This document shows, piece after piece, positions 61,507 through 64,000 of a stretch of DNA of 64,000 nt. Where the stretch lies: NCBI GenBank assembly GCA_013397695.1, contig VYZI01000136.1, positions 742,488-806,487 of the forward strand, written 5' to 3'. Each line of letters starts with the position of its first letter. Position 1 is the first letter of the stretch. Under the pieces are notes generated by a model, which made no database searches, was not told where the DNA came from, and saw only the letters and a list, made by a program, of their open reading frames with translations. Origin of the DNA: Centropus unirufus. Lineage: Eukaryota > Chordata > Aves > Cuculiformes > Centropidae. A program made the translations under genes and the position numbers.

Positions 61507-64000
61507 TCTAATACGGAGCTTGATACCTCCTCAGCTGAGAAGTGGCGTTTACAGGTGCTGACTCAGAACTGAAGAGGTTGCTGTGTCCTGGAGATGTGTC
61601 TTGCAGTGTCAGCAGAGGATCCCAGGATGAGTGTCCTTCAGAATGATGTGCCAAACAAAGTTAGATGGGAGCAGTTGTGTACACACTCTGTGGAGTTGCC
61701 CATGATCAGCTCATCACTACTGAGGACGCAGAAAGACCGAAAAGACCTATTTTGAGACAATACTTCATCTAAAGTAAAATTATCTAAATAAAGAACACAG
61801 ACAAAGTGGCTTCCTACCTTAAAGATAGGAAGGTAAAGGCTGATCTCACCCCAAGAGAGCTGAAAGAAGACAGACAGATGCTCAAAGGGCAGCAGAGACT
61901 GAGCTCTGTGTTGCCATGACTACACTGTTACCCAAGAGAGATGCCTGTATCCACACAGGGTGGATTTTTACTGCTGTTCACGGTATGGACAGACTTCACA
62001 GTCTCACGAAAGTCTACATCTGGAAATGAGCCAGAACCTCCCTTTGGTAGAACTTGTCGCCTCTGACATGTTCCCAGGTTGAGATCTGAGGTGGTAACCA
62101 TCCCAGCTGAATTTCAAGCAACATATTTCTGAAAAGAATGGTTACAGATCTGAAAATTGTCCCTATTACCCCAGACTGGTTGAGATCCTTGAGGAAATAT
62201 CTGACAGTTATATGGATAGTATGAGTGCTAAAGCAGAAACAAAGTGCAGATCCCTGAAGGATCAGGAACACTAAGAGAAGAAATCCAGACAAGTACAGTC
62301 CTATGGGAGCACATACTCATCCTCAGTCCCTAGGAAATCCCACATCTCTTTGGTGAAATATTTACTATTCCACTCTTGATGCTAACAGAAAAAAAAAAAA
62401 TAATGGGAGAAAATAAGATTTCCTTTAAGGGTTGAATTATGGCTGGCTAACCCTATATAGAGCAAGACACAGAAATGGCAACTTGGACCCACTCTGCAAA
62501 CAAGTGGGGGAACATTGTGCACTAAAAAGATATGGAGAAAAGGCCTGAGAAAGAACTCAGCTCATTGTTTTTCCACTCATTTTGTCATACACGTGAAAGT
62601 TCCATAAATTGCATGGACGTTACACCTTTATGTGCATATAAGTTATTTAAAATATGGTGAGATTTTCATAAATCTTGAGTCATAATTTTTTTCAGAGCAC
62701 TGTGCCTAGGAGAATAAAATTTTACTGCGTTTCTTGAAAGGCTACAGCACAGTGTAATTAGGCCTATCTGAAATAAATGGTATAAATATAAAAAATTCTA
62801 GTAGTAAAACAAATATATTGTTTAGCATTGCATTATTTGATGTCTGAGTGGTTAATTTTACAGGAGAAATACAATCCTGATGCCAGCATGGGAATTAGAC
62901 AGATCTACCCCGCTGGAACTGATCACAGATGTGTCAGAGATGGTTTTCTTTGACTGGAAAATAGATGGTTTAAAAGGAAAGTGAACACACTCAAGTCCCG
63001 AACAAGGGATCAGAGTGACATTTGTGCCAGCTTTATTTTAACAAAAATTATCCTTATTTGGATGCTTTAAATATTACTATTCGGTTGAATAAATATTTAA
63101 AAGAAAACATATAATATAGCCTTTTACGAATGACCTTTCAGTCCTGATCTCTATAAGAATCCAACCCAAACAATAGCAGTCTGATAAATAAATAAAACCC
63201 AAACAGGTGATCAAATACATCTATCCAAGAAAATTTAAGATTCAGTCCTCTTCAGAGAGCACCAGGAAAACCAAGATTTTTGAAAGCTACTAATTATATT
63301 CAGAGCATAGCACATTCTGAACTTCAGCCTTTTTCAAGGTGCCTCTAGCTGAGCGTCTAATACATGAACCACCTGCAATAATTAATTGCTTTTCCAAAAC
63401 CTGGACTAGGACCTAGATTCCAGTATTTGCTCAAAATCAGAACATCAGTTTCTGGTTCTTTAATGAGACTTCTTTCTCATGGAACAATCTTCTGAGATGC
63501 ATGCAAGGGCTGTAATGTATACTTCTTGGAGTAGTACAGAAACTTATACTAAGCTTGGAAAGCTTCCAATAGTATTTTAGATACTGTCACAGTAAAAACA
63601 AATCCAACAGTTACAAACCTTGTTTGCTATTAGATATATTTTTTTAAAATACTTGTGGAGGGAAAATTGTCAGCAAATTGGACCATCTGAGGATTTTTTA
63701 CTTTCCTCCTGATTTATAGCTATAACGCCTCTGCAAATTTTAAGCTAGTATAAAATCCCTGTGGAATCTTTATCCGTCTTAAACCAAATAATTGTCTTCT
63801 GCAGTAATACCAATTTTCCTGTGCCTCTAGGCTTGCAGGCTTTGATAGGAACTTCTTTTGGTTGTTAATTTATTTGGTTACATTACAGTGAGATAAATCT
63901 GTTTGCAGCCAGATTCTGGGAGGGCAAAGGAATATAAAACCACATCATCACTGTATATTCCAAAACCATTAAAAAATATAGAAAAAGGAGAAGAACATTA
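61507..64000. other. Unique non-coding stretch to the window end
   Basis: No gene or known repeat recognised. 61,500-62,340 is a little richer in G+C than what follows. A run of 12 A lies at 62389-62400. The minus open frame at 62014-62292 (92 codons) has no recognisable family. The end of the window falls in plain AT-rich DNA. Confidence 0.6.

Overview
The window looks like AT-rich avian nuclear DNA with no recognisable protein-coding gene. The best clue to the organism is ten clear CR1 LINE copies plus one weaker fragment. They have the features expected in birds: 5' truncation, no poly-A tail, a 3' end built on TGATCTTAGAGGTCTTTTCC-like sequence followed by ATGATTCTATG-type units, and decayed remains of the ORF2 C-terminus. 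No L1, Alu or other mammalian repeats were seen. A crocodilian or turtle source cannot be strictly excluded, because they also carry CR1, but the sparse repeat content fits a bird. The species and chromosome cannot be told from the sequence.

Layout. 1-7.4 kb is unique AT-rich DNA with small tandem repeats. 7.37-8.95 kb holds three CR1 pieces on the plus strand, two of them end to end. 8.95-22.3 kb is unique DNA with the most interesting short motifs: a C-rich tract that could form a G-quadruplex on the minus strand, a strong acceptor-like polypyrimidine tract, a perfect glucocorticoid/androgen-receptor-type palindrome inside a stretch open on both strands, a three-unit heat-shock element and a cluster of competing inverted repeats. 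22.3-23.95 kb has two minus-strand CR1 copies. 23.95-36.36 kb is unique, with one possible 53-bp non-coding exon. 36.36-36.78 kb is a minus-strand CR1. 38.79-39.62 kb is the longest and most GC-rich CR1 (about 0.83 kb). 41.19-41.61 kb is a plus-strand CR1. 41.6-52.2 kb is unique, with a striking G/T tract near 43.6 kb. 52.19-52.54 (minus), 55.40-55.75 (plus) and 61.09-61.51 kb (plus) are further CR1 copies, with a strong G-quadruplex motif at 54.24 kb. The rest is unique DNA.

Interpretation. This is intergenic DNA (a gene desert) or the inside of a very large intron. The CR1 copies are of different ages and fall into at least three 3'-end types. No operon, CRISPR array, tRNA, rRNA or exogenous element was found. 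No new multi-gene system is supported. The items most worth a second look are the perfect receptor palindrome at 15,280-15,300, the G-quadruplex motifs, the bounded non-coding mini-exon at 30,954-31,006 and the structure of the CR1 insertions. Open frames of 60-170 codons are scattered throughout on both strands; I recognise none as a protein family apart from CR1 ORF2 tails, and I treat the rest as chance.
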